A stretch of DNA of 64,000 nucleotides from Stutzerimonas stutzeri (GCF_024448985.1 NZ_JAMOII010000002.1:1-64000), one strand, 5' to 3'. Positions 7,724-16,781 are shown, counted from the first letter of the stretch. Notes: generated by a model not told the origin, from the sequence alone. Numbers and translations: made by a program.

Positions 7724-8716
7724 TTAAATGAACAAACTGCCTTGTCCTTCGATATATTTTTTTGCATGACGGTATTTTTTTCCTTGTATTGTTTCAACCG
7801 ATAAAGGACCGTCAACTTTTTCAATCACGGTTGTGACAGCATATCCGGTGATCTTAACATCCCCAACTTCGTCTAGCTCGCGCTCTATACGTAACACACA
7901 TAGGATGGATGACCCATGCTGAAAACTAATACTGTCTAGCAACACCATATCTTTAAAAGCCAAATCTAGCATGTCAAAGCCAATTGGCTGACCGTTGTAC
8001 AAACCTTTCCACTTATATTTACCTTCCTTTAATACAGGAGAAACTATCTCAATTTCTGCCTCGACCTCTTCAGCTTTTAGCTTATTGCTATTTAGCACAT
8101 GCTTTCTAAAATCATGCCTTTCTACCTGTCGCTCTGCAAAGCGCGGAACAAAGTCCGAATCAAGAATAGCAAATCCGATTTTAGTGACTTCAGATCGCTG
8201 GCTAAGCATGGAATAAAAATTTGATTTTCGCTTGATTATTCTTAAATTTTTAGAAAGATTATTAGAAATATTTTCTGCTTTTTCAGGAGCAGGGCTTGAT
8301 CCATTTGCCTCTTCCCGTAAATTTTCGATATTTAGCTTAGCCTCTTCTATCAGTAACCTGTTTAGCTCTTTTTCCAGTTCCTCTTTCTCGGACTTGTGCA
8401 GCATGGGCGCTAAAGTAAGCATCAGCTGGGCCACCATAAGCACCACTGTGATTGCATTCGCATTGCCTTTGATAACGTCCCAAAAATCCCGAAAACCACC
8501 TTCCCTTGCTGCAGTTGCAATTAGCTCTGCCTCGACATCTAAGATCGCAGCAATTTCTGTGACTATCGCTAACAACTCAGCCTCGCACTTATTTCTAAGA
8601 AGCGCATTTATTTGGTGCGCCCCATCTCTCAAGTAATAGTGCAATTCAAACTTGTTGGCAATTTCCATATCCACATACCCATTGTAAAAATAAGAGAACA
8701 GGTTGATTTTAATCAC
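7724..8716 (-). CDS. Membrane-anchored coiled-coil protein of unknown family
   Basis: 330 residues from a GTG start that overlaps the helicase stop codon (GTGA, 8713-8716). An internal ATG at 8668 is an alternative start. The first 80 residues are helical (ELHYYLRDGAHQINALLRNKCEAELL). A single hydrophobic segment at about 84-106 (ITVVLMVAQLMLTLAPML) is followed by a charged helical, probably coiled-coil stretch (107-140). A C-terminal soluble domain follows, with alternating strands (GKYKWKGLYNGQPIGFDML). I do not recognise the family. It is AT-rich like the next two genes. A gap of 102 bases separates it from the DUF262 gene. It may anchor or sense for the putative system. Confidence 0.65.
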   Translation of the reverse strand: MIKINLFSYFYNGYVDMEIANKFELHYYLRDGAHQINALLRNKCEAELLAIVTEIAAILDVEAELIATAAREGGFRDFWDVIKGNANAITVVLMVAQLMLTLAPMLHKSEKEELEKELNRLLIEEAKLNIENLREEANGSSPAPEKAENISNNLSKNLRIIKRKSNFYSMLSQRSEVTKIGFAILDSDFVPRFAERQVERHDFRKHVLNSNKLKAEEVEAEIEIVSPVLKEGKYKWKGLYNGQPIGFDMLDLAFKDMVLLDSISFQHGSSILCVLRIERELDEVGDVKITGYAVTTVIEKVDGPLSVETIQGKKYRHAKKYIEGQGSLFI

Positions 8717-10596
8717 GCATATCTCTGCTGCAGTTCCCCAAGCCCCTCCCTTACCCCACCAATCGCCTCCTGCACTCTCTTCGTAAAATCCGAATGCGCC
8801 TGATACGTCATCACTAACCGATCAATCGCCCGCGTCATCGCCACATACAGCAACCGCGCTTCATCCGCTTCGGCCTCGCCCTTCTTCGGCATTTCACCCA
8901 GGCCCGGGACCAGCACCAGCCCGAATTCCAGGCCTTTGCTGGAGTGCATGCTGACGATCTTCACGCTGTCTTCGCTGCCGTAGAGTTCACCGCGGCCTTT
9001 GGAACTGGTGCCTGAAGCGTAGGCGATGCCGGCTTGGGTCAGGGCGCGTCCGGCGGCTTCGGCCTGGGCGTTGTTGCGGTAGATGATGGCCATGTCGTTG
9101 AGCACGCGGCCGTTGGCCTGTTCGTCGCGGATGCGGGTGACGAGGCAGTCCCATTCCTGCCAGTGGCCTTCGCAGTGGATGAGTTCGGGGAAGGCGCCGC
9201 GGCGGCCGGCGCTTTCGGGGACGATGATGGGGACGCCGTCTTCACCGGCATCGCGGCCGGAGAGCAGTTCGGTGGCGAAGGCGCGGGCGACCGAGAGCAC
9301 TTCTAGCGTGTTGCGGTAGTTGAGTTTGAGGATGGTGGTGCGGCCCTGGGCCTGGATGCCGACGCTGGCGAAGCTGAAGTCCAGCCCGGTCTTCTTGCCC
9401 TTACCGCGGTAGATGGACTGGGCGTCGTCGTAGAGCACCAGCAGCGCGTTGGTGGCAGGATCGACCATCTGAACGACGAGCTTGAACCACTCCGGTGCGA
9501 AGTCGTGGCCTTCGTCGATCAGCACGGCGGAGTATTGCGCGCGCGGGATCTGGCCACGGTCGACGCCGTCGATGGTGAGCTGAATCATCTGCTCCATCTT
9601 CTGGCCGACCGGCAGGCGCGGGCTGGGCTTGTCCACCTGGTAGGCCGTGAGCATGTCGGAGCACCACGCATGGAAGTTGCGCACGCTGACCTTCTCGCCC
9701 AGGCCTTTCTCCTCCAGCACTTGGCACAACCGGCCTGCCAGGGACTTGTTGTAGCAGAGCACCAGAATCGGCTTGGGCGAGACCTTGGCCAGCTGTTCGC
9801 AGCGGTAGCCGAGGATCATGGTCTTGCCGCTGCCGGCCGCACCGTGGATAACGCGATGGCCTTCGCCCAGTGAGCGGGCAAGTTGTTCCTGCTGGAGGTC
9901 CATCACCTTGATGAGGCTTGGGATCGGCACGTCGCCATCGGCAAACAAGCCAAACTGGCCGGGCAGGGCGCTGACGCGGACCTCGGGGTATAGGTGATAG
10001 CGCACGCGGTCGATCTGCGGCAGCGTCAGGGTGCAGGGAAACACGTGAGGGAACATGTTCCACAGCCGCTGCTGAAAGGCTTCCGGATCGGCCGTTTCGG
10101 TCATTTCATCTTGGAAGATGACACGCTGCGGGTCGAGCACGTCGTGGAGGTCGGTCTGTTCGAACTGGCGGCGAGTGATATTGGTCAGCACCACGCCCCA
10201 GCCCCACGGCATGATCAATTCGCCCGGCCGGGGTGAGCTTTTGCTCTGGCGCAGCAGCGGGTCCTTCTTCAGCACCATGTCGACTTCTTTGACGTAGGTG
10301 TGAGCTTGCAGCATCGGGTTGGCCACGGTCTTGAGGCCGCTGCTGGTGTGCAGGGTGGCCTGGCCGTGATTCATGCTCTGGATGGTGGCGAGCTTCCAGT
10401 CCTTGACCTCAAGCACAAGGATGCCGCGCCGCGGATGCAGCACGACGAAGTCGGGGTAGCGGGCCTTGGGGCCGACCGGGACGTTGCTCCAGCAGAGGTA
10501 GTCGTCTTCGAGCAGCTTTTCCAGCCGCTCGGCAAAGCGGCGTTCGCCAGGCGTATCGAACTGGCATTGCGACCGAACGGGGAAGAAGCGCGCCAT
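8713..10596 (-). CDS. NERD-domain UvrD/Rep-family superfamily I helicase
   Basis: 627 residues. Residues about 12-130 form a NERD nuclease-related domain with YPDFVVLHPRRGILVLEVKDW (the acidic D-ExK pattern, D49, E63 and K65). The rest is a UvrD-like helicase: Walker A GAAGSGKTM (252-260), Walker B LIDEGHD (359-365), a QxxxR-like LNYRNT motif, MHSSKGLEF and LLYVAMTRA near the C-terminus. Such proteins couple a nuclease-like domain to DNA translocation and occur in phage-defence loci. ATG 10596 follows an excellent AAGGAAGG. Its base composition is GC-rich, unlike the three genes fused behind it by the GTGA overlap. About 40 bases of its 5' end are duplicated at 11450-11488. The biochemical role is inferred. 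Confidence 0.88.
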   Translation of the reverse strand: MARFFPVRSQCQFDTPGERRFAERLEKLLEDDYLCWSNVPVGPKARYPDFVVLHPRRGILVLEVKDWKLATIQSMNHGQATLHTSSGLKTVANPMLQAHTYVKEVDMVLKKDPLLRQSKSSPRPGELIMPWGWGVVLTNITRRQFEQTDLHDVLDPQRVIFQDEMTETADPEAFQQRLWNMFPHVFPCTLTLPQIDRVRYHLYPEVRVSALPGQFGLFADGDVPIPSLIKVMDLQQEQLARSLGEGHRVIHGAAGSGKTMILGYRCEQLAKVSPKPILVLCYNKSLAGRLCQVLEEKGLGEKVSVRNFHAWCSDMLTAYQVDKPSPRLPVGQKMEQMIQLTIDGVDRGQIPRAQYSAVLIDEGHDFAPEWFKLVVQMVDPATNALLVLYDDAQSIYRGKGKKTGLDFSFASVGIQAQGRTTILKLNYRNTLEVLSVARAFATELLSGRDAGEDGVPIIVPESAGRRGAFPELIHCEGHWQEWDCLVTRIRDEQANGRVLNDMAIIYRNNAQAEAAGRALTQAGIAYASGTSSKGRGELYGSEDSVKIVSMHSSKGLEFGLVLVPGLGEMPKKGEAEADEARLLYVAMTRAIDRLVMTYQAHSDFTKRVQEAIGGVREGLGELQQRYA

Positions 10597-10613
10597 CTGT
10601 ACCTTCCTTGGTA
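10561..10613. repeat. Direct repeat (left copy) spanning the helicase start codon
   Basis: CTGGCATTGCGACCGAACGG and the following bases across the helicase start codon recur at 11450-11502 with a handful of substitutions. The two copies flank the DUF421 gene. A shorter, weaker resemblance (CGCGCCATTTGCACTTTCC) occurs at 10767-10785. Confidence 0.75.
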
Positions 10614-10831
10614 GCGGACCGGTGCAGATCGTAGCGTCGCAGCGGAACCGTGAACGAATGCGCAGGTGCTGCGCGTGATGGCACATTAACCACTGCTTAC
10701 GTACGGGTAAAGCAGACGATGGATTAATCCCGACTTTTCACGCCGGCTCCTGACGCGCGGTCATTCGCGCCATTTGCACTTTCCCCTTGCCAACCCTGTC
10801 CACCCTGCATGACCCACTTGCGGAGGTGATC

Positions 10832-11371
10832 ATGGAAGGCATGTTTTTCAGTAGCGGAACGACGCTGATACGCACACTGGTGGTTGGCGTGCTGGCCTAT
10901 ATCAGCCTGATCTTGCTGTTGCGCCTTTCGGGGCGGCGTACGTTGTCGAAAATGAATGCGTTCGATCTGGTGGTAACGGTGGCGCTGGGGTCGACCTTTG
11001 CGACGATTCTGCTCAATCGCAATGTGTCGCTGGCCGAGGGGGTGCTGGCCTTCGCGCTGTTGATCGGGCTGCAGTATGTGGTCACCTGGTCGAGCGTGCG
11101 GGTGGCGTGGGTGCGGCGTACGGTGACGGGTGAGCCGGCGCTGCTGTTCTATCGCGGGCGCTTTCTCGGCGACGCCTTGCGCGCGGCGCGGGTGACCCAG
11201 GACGAGGTGCGTGCCGCGGCGCGCAGTCAGGGGCTGGCCGCGCTGGATGGCATCGAGGCGGTGGTGCTGGAGACCGATGGCAGTTTTAGCGTGATTACCG
11301 ATGGCGCGGGCGAAAGCCGTTCCACGCTGGACGGGGTGAATATTCCAAGGCCGAATGAAAAGGGCGTTTAA
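10832..11371 (+). CDS. DUF421 (YetF-like) membrane protein
   Basis: 179 residues. Three hydrophobic segments fill the first 95 residues (TLVVGVLAYISLILLL; ATILLNRNVS; GVLAFALLIGLQYVV), with the conserved LRLSGRRTLSKMNAFDLVVTVALG signature between the first two. A cytoplasmic domain from about 100 to 170 contains the family's EPALLFYRGRFL and LDGIEAVVLETDGSFSVI. The function is unknown; members are often stress-inducible. ATG 10832 is fixed by a perfect GGAGGTGATC immediately upstream. It runs opposite to the neighbouring helicase and sits between two direct repeats derived from the helicase start region. Confidence 0.88.
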   Translation: MEGMFFSSGTTLIRTLVVGVLAYISLILLLRLSGRRTLSKMNAFDLVVTVALGSTFATILLNRNVSLAEGVLAFALLIGLQYVVTWSSVRVAWVRRTVTGEPALLFYRGRFLGDALRAARVTQDEVRAAARSQGLAALDGIEAVVLETDGSFSVITDGAGESRSTLDGVNIPRPNEKGV

Positions 11372-11449
11372 GGCCCTGGCAGGGTGCCGCGGCGGCTGAT
11401 CGACAGGCCTATGCCCAGGCGACCGCGCCGGTCCGGTTGCCACAACGGA

Positions 11450-11502
11450 CTGGCATTGCGACCGAATGGGGAAGAAGCGGGCCATCTTTAGCTTCCATGG
11501 TG
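11450..11502 (-). pseudogene. Relic of the NERD-helicase gene 5' end (right direct repeat)
   Basis: On the minus strand from 11485 this reads MARFFPIRSQCQS, matching the first dozen residues of the intact helicase (MARFFPVRSQCQF). After that the frame diverges into sequence with no family similarity, so it is a start-codon fragment, not a gene. The surrounding gap (11372-11717) has no other supported gene. Confidence 0.7.
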
Positions 11503-11678
11503 ACGGGCCGGATGCCCCGTCGTGGTGGCCGCTTTTGGCTTAAGCCGAGCGGCTTGTTGGTGATCCGCGTGCGCAATTCCAGACGCGTGCGCGCCACGTT
11601 ACCGATGCGTTTGACGGGCAAAGCGTCGCCGCCGATGAATCGCTATTTTTGGGTTATCAAACGTATGGCTAGGCAGGA

Positions 11679-11708
11679 TGCGAGCCCGCTTGGCGCAGGC
11701 TCGCATGG
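11679..11708. terminator. Long perfect hairpin between DUF421 and DUF2934 genes
   Basis: GATGCGAGCC ... GGCTCGCAT forms a stem of nine pairs around an 11-base loop, ten bases past the stop of the minus-strand DUF2934 gene. No clear T-run follows on either strand, so it may be a factor-dependent terminator or an mRNA 3'-end stabiliser. Confidence 0.5.
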
Positions 11709-11717
11709 AAGTAGAGC

Positions 11718-11918
11718 TTACTTTTGCTCGTCTGAAGACTTGGGCATAGGGATCGCGACACTACTTTCAACACTGCCGGCCGTGGCATCGCCTTCCTTGT
11801 AGAAGGGCTCCATCTCGTCTCTTGCTTGCGCCCAGTGTTCGCCTTCCTGTCCTTCCGGTCGGCCTTTGGCCTCCCAAATTTCGTATGCCTTTTCACGAAT
11901 GCGTTGTTCGTCGCTCAT
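11718..11918 (-). CDS. DUF2934 small stress-type protein
   Basis: 66-residue hydrophilic protein. The DUF2934 core is visible as RIREKAYEIWEAKGRPEGQ followed by EHWARARDE-like EHWAQARDEM in the first 35 residues. The acidic tail is low-complexity. A strong GAGGTGAGCGAG precedes the ATG at 11918, so the longer in-frame extension is not needed. The role is unknown; family members are commonly found among osmotic-stress or trehalose genes, and treS lies 0.9 kb away on the same strand. Confidence 0.8.
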   Translation of the reverse strand: MSDEQRIREKAYEIWEAKGRPEGQEGEHWAQARDEMEPFYKEGDATAGSVESSVAIPMPKSSDEQK

Positions 11919-12095
11919 CTCGCTCACCTCGCCGTGTGGATTAAGCCGGCATCGGCCGCAACGTTGCCTTGGACGTCGTCGACCCACCTGTTCAGCAGAG
12001 AGGGGTAACGCGAAGATGGTTCCGATATTCCTTGCGCAGCCGACGAACCGACTGTTCGCTGATGCCCATGGCGAACGTTGTGCGGCTTCGCTTGA

Positions 12096-12719
12096 TTACT
12101 GGCGCGGGCCGGTTGCAGTGGCAGGCGTCTGCTCTCGTTCGATTTCGATCTGCAAGGCGTAGGCGGGGCGTTCGACGCTGCGATGGTCGCGGGTATAGCG
12201 CCGGGCGAATTCGCCGACCCCCCATTGCAGATATTGCTCGACGTGCTTGAGCTCATGAGCCCAGAGCGCGACGTTGTCGAGGGCATCCGCCTCGTTGCGA
12301 AAGACGATGATGTCGATCAGCGTCACGGCAGTGACGTCGGGGTGTTGCAGCAGAGTATTGGCGGCGTTGAGCACGGCGTCATCGCCCACCCGGTAACGTG
12401 CCGTTTCCAGCACGGCAAGATCGAAGCGCGACTCAAGCTGCGAGCGGATATGCAGCGGTATCGGATGGCTCTCCTGTAGCGCCAGCTGGTCACGGGATTG
12501 GCGTATCCAGGTTTCCAGTCCGGCGGCGGCCAGCCATTGCACCTGCTCGTAAAACGCCTCGGTATCGCGTGGCGAGCCGGGCAGGCAGACACAAACGCCC
12601 AGGCAGATGGGCTGCTCGCCCGGCGGGCAAGCGGTCTGGGCGGGCGCCGCGGTGGCGTAAAAGCAGGCAGCGCCAAGCAATACTTGGCGGAACAGGCGAA
12701 GGGCAGCGGTGAAGGGCAC
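12096..12719 (-). CDS. Exported DUF4157-type metalloprotease-like protein
   Basis: 207 residues. The N-terminus (FRQVLLGAACFYATAAPAQT) is a signal peptide with likely cleavage near residue 28, followed by a Cys-rich patch CPPGEQPICLGVCVCLPG. At 155-159 an HELKH zinc motif sits in the DUF4157 context WAHELKHVEQYLQWGVGEFARRY. The domain resembles the metalloprotease-like module also found before bacterial toxins, but here it is stand-alone and probably periplasmic. The peptidase activity is inferred from the HExxH motif. The gene stands alone between DUF2934 and treS. Confidence 0.75.
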   Translation of the reverse strand: MPFTAALRLFRQVLLGAACFYATAAPAQTACPPGEQPICLGVCVCLPGSPRDTEAFYEQVQWLAAAGLETWIRQSRDQLALQESHPIPLHIRSQLESRFDLAVLETARYRVGDDAVLNAANTLLQHPDVTAVTLIDIIVFRNEADALDNVALWAHELKHVEQYLQWGVGEFARRYTRDHRSVERPAYALQIEIEREQTPATATGPRQ

Positions 12720-12830
12720 GCGAATGACTCTCGGATCAGAGATGCGGACGGCACCGAGGGGTGCCGGACGGCGCGCACTATAGCCGCGCCGTCTAGCGCG
12801 GCGAAGGGCCAGTCACGCCGTCACCCTCGG

Positions 12831-14900
12831 TTAAAGCACCGACGAAGCCGCACTCACCACGCGCAACGCCAGCCCTTCATAGGGATCGAGGTTGAGGGTC
12901 ACTTCGCAATTGTCGGTCAGGTCGCCCTCGACCCGCTCATGGATGATGTCCACCACCGGGCCGGGCGCGATGCCGGGCAGGCAGAGGGTTTCACTGATCG
13001 GCTCGGCGCTGAAATTCAGTGCGGTAATCTGTACACCCTTGCCAGCCGGCAGCTCATGCACCATGACCAGCAGCCCTGGCGTCTGGACGTCGGGAATCAT
13101 GATTTGCTTGCTCGCGGCTATGTCATAGGCGCGACGGACGCTGAGGATGTGCTTGAGCTGACAGGCGAAGGAGCCAGGGCGCTGCAACTGTTCGACCAGG
13201 CTGCCGTAGAGCGAGCGCGCCTTGGGCAAACCTTCGGTTGAAGCGTCGGCCTCGGGTGCGAGGTCGGCCAGGTCGTAGGCACCGCGGTGCAGCCAGCGGG
13301 TATCGCCGTCGCCCATCAGGTGTGCAACCTGCTCGGCTTCCAGCGGCAGGGCGCCGACCAGGTCCCAGCCGGAGAGGGCGAACACACCGGGCTGCATGGC
13401 GTTGAACATGACCAACAGGATATGCAGGCGTTGGATCTGTTCGATCTCGGCCGCGCCGATGGTGTTCAGGTCGCGAATGCCCAGCGCGGCGGTAATCACG
13501 CTCACGGTGGTGCAGGACACGCCATTGGTGACGAACTTGAGGTTGTAGGGCGCGTGCTCACCGGTCAGCCGCTCGTACATTTCCTCGCGGATGTGCTCGC
13601 GCAAGATGCCGCCCGACAAAGTCTGGCCGTGGTAGTGGTAATGGTCGTAGGCATGAAGCGTCCAGAAGTGCACCAGCTCCAAGGTCAGCTCGTCGTGGTT
13701 CTGCATCGCGTGGATCAGCGAGGCCGGGTCGATGCCGAAGGCGTGAACCTCGCGCAGCATCAGCCGCAGGAACTCGGTGTCGCCGGTCAGCAGCGCATGG
13801 TGGTAGGCCGGGCGGGTGATGAAGTCATAGGAAAGGTCGGCGCCGCCATGGGACATGCTGGCGATGTCGTCGATAGTCAGATTCAGCTCCTGGAAGCTGA
13901 AGCCGCCGGCCTTGCGGATGGTGCTCGCGATCAGCTGGTTGCCGGTGACCGACAACGGGTGACTTTCAGACCAGGCGGTGCCCTCGGCACGGCGCTCGAC
14001 CCCGAGAAAACCGTTGGCATCCAGCCGCAGCACGCGCGCGCCTGACACGTCGATGGCATGCAGGGCATCGCCGATGATCAGTTGCTGCGCAGCGAAGGTC
14101 GGGTCGAGCCAGTTCAGCGAGGGCTGACCTTCCTTGAAATAATGCAGGTACACCCAGCGGCGGCGCTTGCCGTCCACGCCGGTCACAACCCCGGTGGCGC
14201 TCCAGTCGGTGTCCTTGATCCCCGGTTCGAAGAAGATCACCCGCTGCAGCTGGCCGACGATGTAGTGCTTGTCCTTGAGCTGGTCGACCACCGGCGGCGC
14301 GAGGTTGACCGAATCGCGGCCGGCTGGCACCTCGGGCAGCAAGGGCCAGTCCTCCTCGTTGATCTCCACCATGTGGTACAGGCCCGGATAGTCCCCGTAG
14401 GCCATCTCGGCCAGCCGGAAATCGGCGCCCTTGCCAGTGTGCGCAGGGACGATGTCGTCGATGACGATGGCATTGTGCGCGGCGGCCATGCGGCTGAGCT
14501 GCAGCATTTCCGCCTCGGTGCCGAGATTGGGGTCGATATCGAAGCTGATGCGGTCGAAGTTGCCGTCGATGGTCGGGGTGAATTCACGCCCGCGCAGACC
14601 GCCGGAGCGTTTCATCGGGCCGTTGTGAATGCCTTGCACGCCAAGTTCGGAAAGCGCGCTCCACAGGCGGTCGTCGCCCAGCGCCTGCAGCACCGAGCCG
14701 CCTTCCGGCGTGATGATGGCGGCAGGGTAGGCGGTGAACCACACCGAGGAAATCGCGCTCGCATCGCGCGGTCGCGCCTGGGCGTAGGGGCGCTGCCAGA
14801 GTCGGGCTTGCCCGGCATAGAGACGGGCCCGCTCGCGGGCTGTACGAAGCATGGATTGGCTTTCCAGCCATTCGATGTAATTGCTGTCTGGTGTGCTCAT
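12831..14900 (-). CDS. treS: Trehalose synthase (maltose alpha-D-glucosyltransferase), GH13
   Basis: Interconverts maltose and trehalose in the cytoplasm. The product has 689 residues from ATG 14900, the length I recall for the characterised P. stutzeri enzyme, which it resembles closely throughout. Glycoside hydrolase 13 residues are visible: the nucleophile in RLDANGF (D294), the acid/base in FQELN (E338), and the transition-state pair in QNHDE (H402/D403). A C-terminal beta domain starts near 600. It lacks the maltokinase fusion seen in other TreS proteins, and no treY, treZ or glg gene is adjacent. Trehalose would serve as an osmoprotectant. The upstream in-frame extension to 14975 is not expected to be translated. 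Confidence 0.93.
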   Translation of the reverse strand: MSTPDSNYIEWLESQSMLRTARERARLYAGQARLWQRPYAQARPRDASAISSVWFTAYPAAIITPEGGSVLQALGDDRLWSALSELGVQGIHNGPMKRSGGLRGREFTPTIDGNFDRISFDIDPNLGTEAEMLQLSRMAAAHNAIVIDDIVPAHTGKGADFRLAEMAYGDYPGLYHMVEINEEDWPLLPEVPAGRDSVNLAPPVVDQLKDKHYIVGQLQRVIFFEPGIKDTDWSATGVVTGVDGKRRRWVYLHYFKEGQPSLNWLDPTFAAQQLIIGDALHAIDVSGARVLRLDANGFLGVERRAEGTAWSESHPLSVTGNQLIASTIRKAGGFSFQELNLTIDDIASMSHGGADLSYDFITRPAYHHALLTGDTEFLRLMLREVHAFGIDPASLIHAMQNHDELTLELVHFWTLHAYDHYHYHGQTLSGGILREHIREEMYERLTGEHAPYNLKFVTNGVSCTTVSVITAALGIRDLNTIGAAEIEQIQRLHILLVMFNAMQPGVFALSGWDLVGALPLEAEQVAHLMGDGDTRWLHRGAYDLADLAPEADASTEGLPKARSLYGSLVEQLQRPGSFACQLKHILSVRRAYDIAASKQIMIPDVQTPGLLVMVHELPAGKGVQITALNFSAEPISETLCLPGIAPGPVVDIIHERVEGDLTDNCEVTLNLDPYEGLALRVVSAASSVL

Positions 14901-15020
14901 AGCGACGTTCGTTTCCCGGTGCGCTGAGGGACGATGTTGTCGTTTGAGTCGGACGCACCGGCATCGTTGCATCAAGAGTGCGATGCGTTGAAGCCAGACG
15001 CTCGTTGCCGGTTAGTCAGT

Positions 15021-15083
15021 GTAGGAGCCAGCTCGCGAACTGCCGCGTCGTGCAGCCCTGTTCGCGAGCAAGCTCGCTCCTAC
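15021..15083. repeat. Inverted pair of Pseudomonas REP-type elements
   Basis: GTAGGAGCCAGCTCGCGAA (15021-15039) faces TTCGCGAGCAAGCTCGC then TCCTAC (15061-15083). This is the classical Pseudomonas REP word in a back-to-back pair (BIME-like), able to fold into a long cruciform between treS and pbpG. Related single element: 17509-17540. Confidence 0.8.
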
Positions 15084-15114
15084 GCGTCTTGGCTCGCCTT
15101 CTCGCGGGGGCGCT

Positions 15115-16059
15115 TCAACGCTCGGAAAGCACCGCAGCCGCCGCATCGCCAGGTTGCCCGGCCAGTTGGCGCGCGGCCTGCTTCTGCTGCTTGTAAGCCA
15201 GCGCGGCAGGCGCCACTGGCGTGACCTTGCCGGTCTCAAGCCATTTCTTTAGACGACTGGCATCGGCCATGTGGGTGTACTTGCCGAACGCATCGAGCAC
15301 GACGAAGGCCACTTCGCGTTGATCCATGACGGTGCGCATCACCAGGCAGTGGCCGGCGGCGTTGGTGAAGCCGGTCTTGGTTAGCTGGATGCTCCAGCCG
15401 GGTTTGCGCACCAGGGCGTTGGTGTTGCGAAAACCGAGGGTGTAGTTGGGCTTGTGGAAGGCGACGGTCTTTTCGTCCGTGGTGCTGAATTGTTCGATCA
15501 GCGGATAGCCCTGGCTGGCCTTGAGCAGCTTGACCAGATCACTGGCGCTGGAGACGTTCAGCTCGGACAGGCCGGTCGGTTCGACATAGCGTGTGTGGGT
15601 CATGCCCAGCGCCAGCGCCTTGGCGTTCATGGCCTGGATAAATGCGGCGTAACCGCCCGGATAGTGATGCGCGAGGCTGGCGGCAGCGCGATTCTCGGAG
15701 GACATCAGGGTCAACAGCAGCATCTCGCGGCGGCTGATCTCACTGCCAATACGCACCCGCGAGAACACGCCTTGCATTTCCTGCGCATCACGGATGGTAA
15801 CGGGCAGTCGTTGATCGAGAGGCAGCTTGGCATCGAGCACGACCATCGCCGTCATCAGCTTGGTCACCGATGCGATGGGCACCACCCAGTCGGGATTGCT
15901 CGAATAGAGCACTTCGTTGCTGTTGAGATCGATCAGCAGGGCACTGCTGGAGGCCAGCTCTTGTTGCACGGTCGATTGTGGGGCAGCGCTCACCGCCGGA
16001 GACGCGATGACGCTGCCGCAAGCAAGCAGCAGGCCGAGGATGGATTGACGAAATTTCAA
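15115..16059 (-). CDS. pbpG: D-alanyl-D-alanine endopeptidase, penicillin-binding protein 7 family
   Basis: Periplasmic serine DD-endopeptidase that trims peptidoglycan cross-links. From a TTG start at 16059 the product has 314 residues, matching the family (about 310). It begins with a signal peptide ([21 protein letters not shown]). The three penicillin-binding motifs are S64-VTK-K67, S121-E-N123 and K228-T-G230. The frame is open upstream to 16179, but that stretch does not look like a signal peptide, so the TTG preceded by GGTG is preferred; this start is the least certain part. The C-terminal Ala/Gln-rich tail runs almost into the REP pair. Confidence 0.85.
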   Translation of the reverse strand: MKFRQSILGLLLACGSVIASPAVSAAPQSTVQQELASSSALLIDLNSNEVLYSSNPDWVVPIASVTKLMTAMVVLDAKLPLDQRLPVTIRDAQEMQGVFSRVRIGSEISRREMLLLTLMSSENRAAASLAHHYPGGYAAFIQAMNAKALALGMTHTRYVEPTGLSELNVSSASDLVKLLKASQGYPLIEQFSTTDEKTVAFHKPNYTLGFRNTNALVRKPGWSIQLTKTGFTNAAGHCLVMRTVMDQREVAFVVLDAFGKYTHMADASRLKKWLETGKVTPVAPAALAYKQQKQAARQLAGQPGDAAAAVLSER

Positions 16060-16453
16060 AATGGACACCGATGAATTGGCATTGAAGAAAGACGCGCCGA
16101 GGCCGACAGACGCGGCGCGCATTTTATAGATAAACCCGAACCGCGCCTTATATTTCTGCACGTTCGGCACCGTTACCACCAGTTTGCGGGCATACCGCTG
16201 CGCTTGTTATTCCGCGAATGTGGCGACGCTCAACGCAGCGCTGCAGAGTGTAGAAGAACATTGCGAGCCTCGCTTGGAGTCGGGTGGGCCATTCCCTCGC
16301 TATCGGCAGCGGGGCGCAGCCAACCAATCAGCCCGACGGACGGGAACCCGCGCGGATGCTGCTGGTCCGCTACCTACCAGGACGATGCCGGGAGGCTGCA
16401 CCTTCGCCCGCCCATGGGGTCCAAACAGCACATTCAAACGGGGAGGACCGATT
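16060..16453. other. Divergent intergenic region between pbpG and the DUF883 gene
   Basis: About 390 bases with no supported gene. Open frames here are upstream extensions of the DUF883 frame or shadows. It must carry the promoters of the two divergent genes. No repeat or strong hairpin was recognised. Confidence 0.5.
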
Positions 16454-16762
16454 ATGTCCCGCTTCAGCAAGCCCACCACACGCGACGAAATCGAGCGCGA
16501 GATCCACAACCTGATGACGGCGCTCGACGAGCTCAAGCACGACGCGAGCCGTGGTTCACGGCATCGCTTCGATTCCCTGCGCTCGCGTGCCGAGTCGCTG
16601 TGGCACGACGCCGATCTGGACGCGCACTATCGTGATCTCTCCAAGCGAAGCCGCGAAGCCAGCCGCCTGGCTAAGGATTGCGTACGCGAACATCCGCTGA
16701 GCACTCTGGCGCTGGCCGCCGGTGCAGTGGCGCTGATTGGCTATCTGGCCACACGTCGGTAG
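16454..16762 (+). CDS. DUF883 / ElaB-YqjD family membrane-anchored protein
   Basis: 102 residues. A long amphipathic helical region (IEREIHNLMTALDELKHDAS ...) is followed by REHPLSTLALAAGAVALIGYLATRR, the typical C-terminal glycine-alanine membrane anchor ending in arginines. Relatives tether stalled ribosomes to the membrane in stationary phase in E. coli; whether this one does is unknown. GGGAGG at 16441-16446 supports ATG 16454. A dehydrogenase-like gene follows after 19 bases, so the two may form an operon. Confidence 0.85.
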   Translation: MSRFSKPTTRDEIEREIHNLMTALDELKHDASRGSRHRFDSLRSRAESLWHDADLDAHYRDLSKRSREASRLAKDCVREHPLSTLALAAGAVALIGYLATRR

Positions 16763-16781
16763 TCGTTAGAGGCATCCGCTC

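Noticed and set aside
7627-7824. 65-codon minus-strand frame between the DUF262 and membrane-protein genes
   Set aside because: Overlaps the 3' end of the membrane-protein gene in another frame, has no ribosome site and no family resemblance.
10724-11485. 253-codon minus-strand frame starting MARFFPIRSQCQS
   Set aside because: Only the first dozen residues match the helicase; the rest is antisense to DUF421 and biased in composition. Reported as a gene fragment instead.
2960-11717. A prophage or classical genomic island with integrase
   Set aside because: The region looks mosaic and acquired, but no integrase, transposase, phage structural gene or tRNA attachment site is visible.
13287-14927. 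Two long plus-strand frames opposite treS
   Set aside because: Antisense shadows of the conserved treS gene; His/Gly/Asp-rich translations typical of reverse-complemented GC-rich genes.
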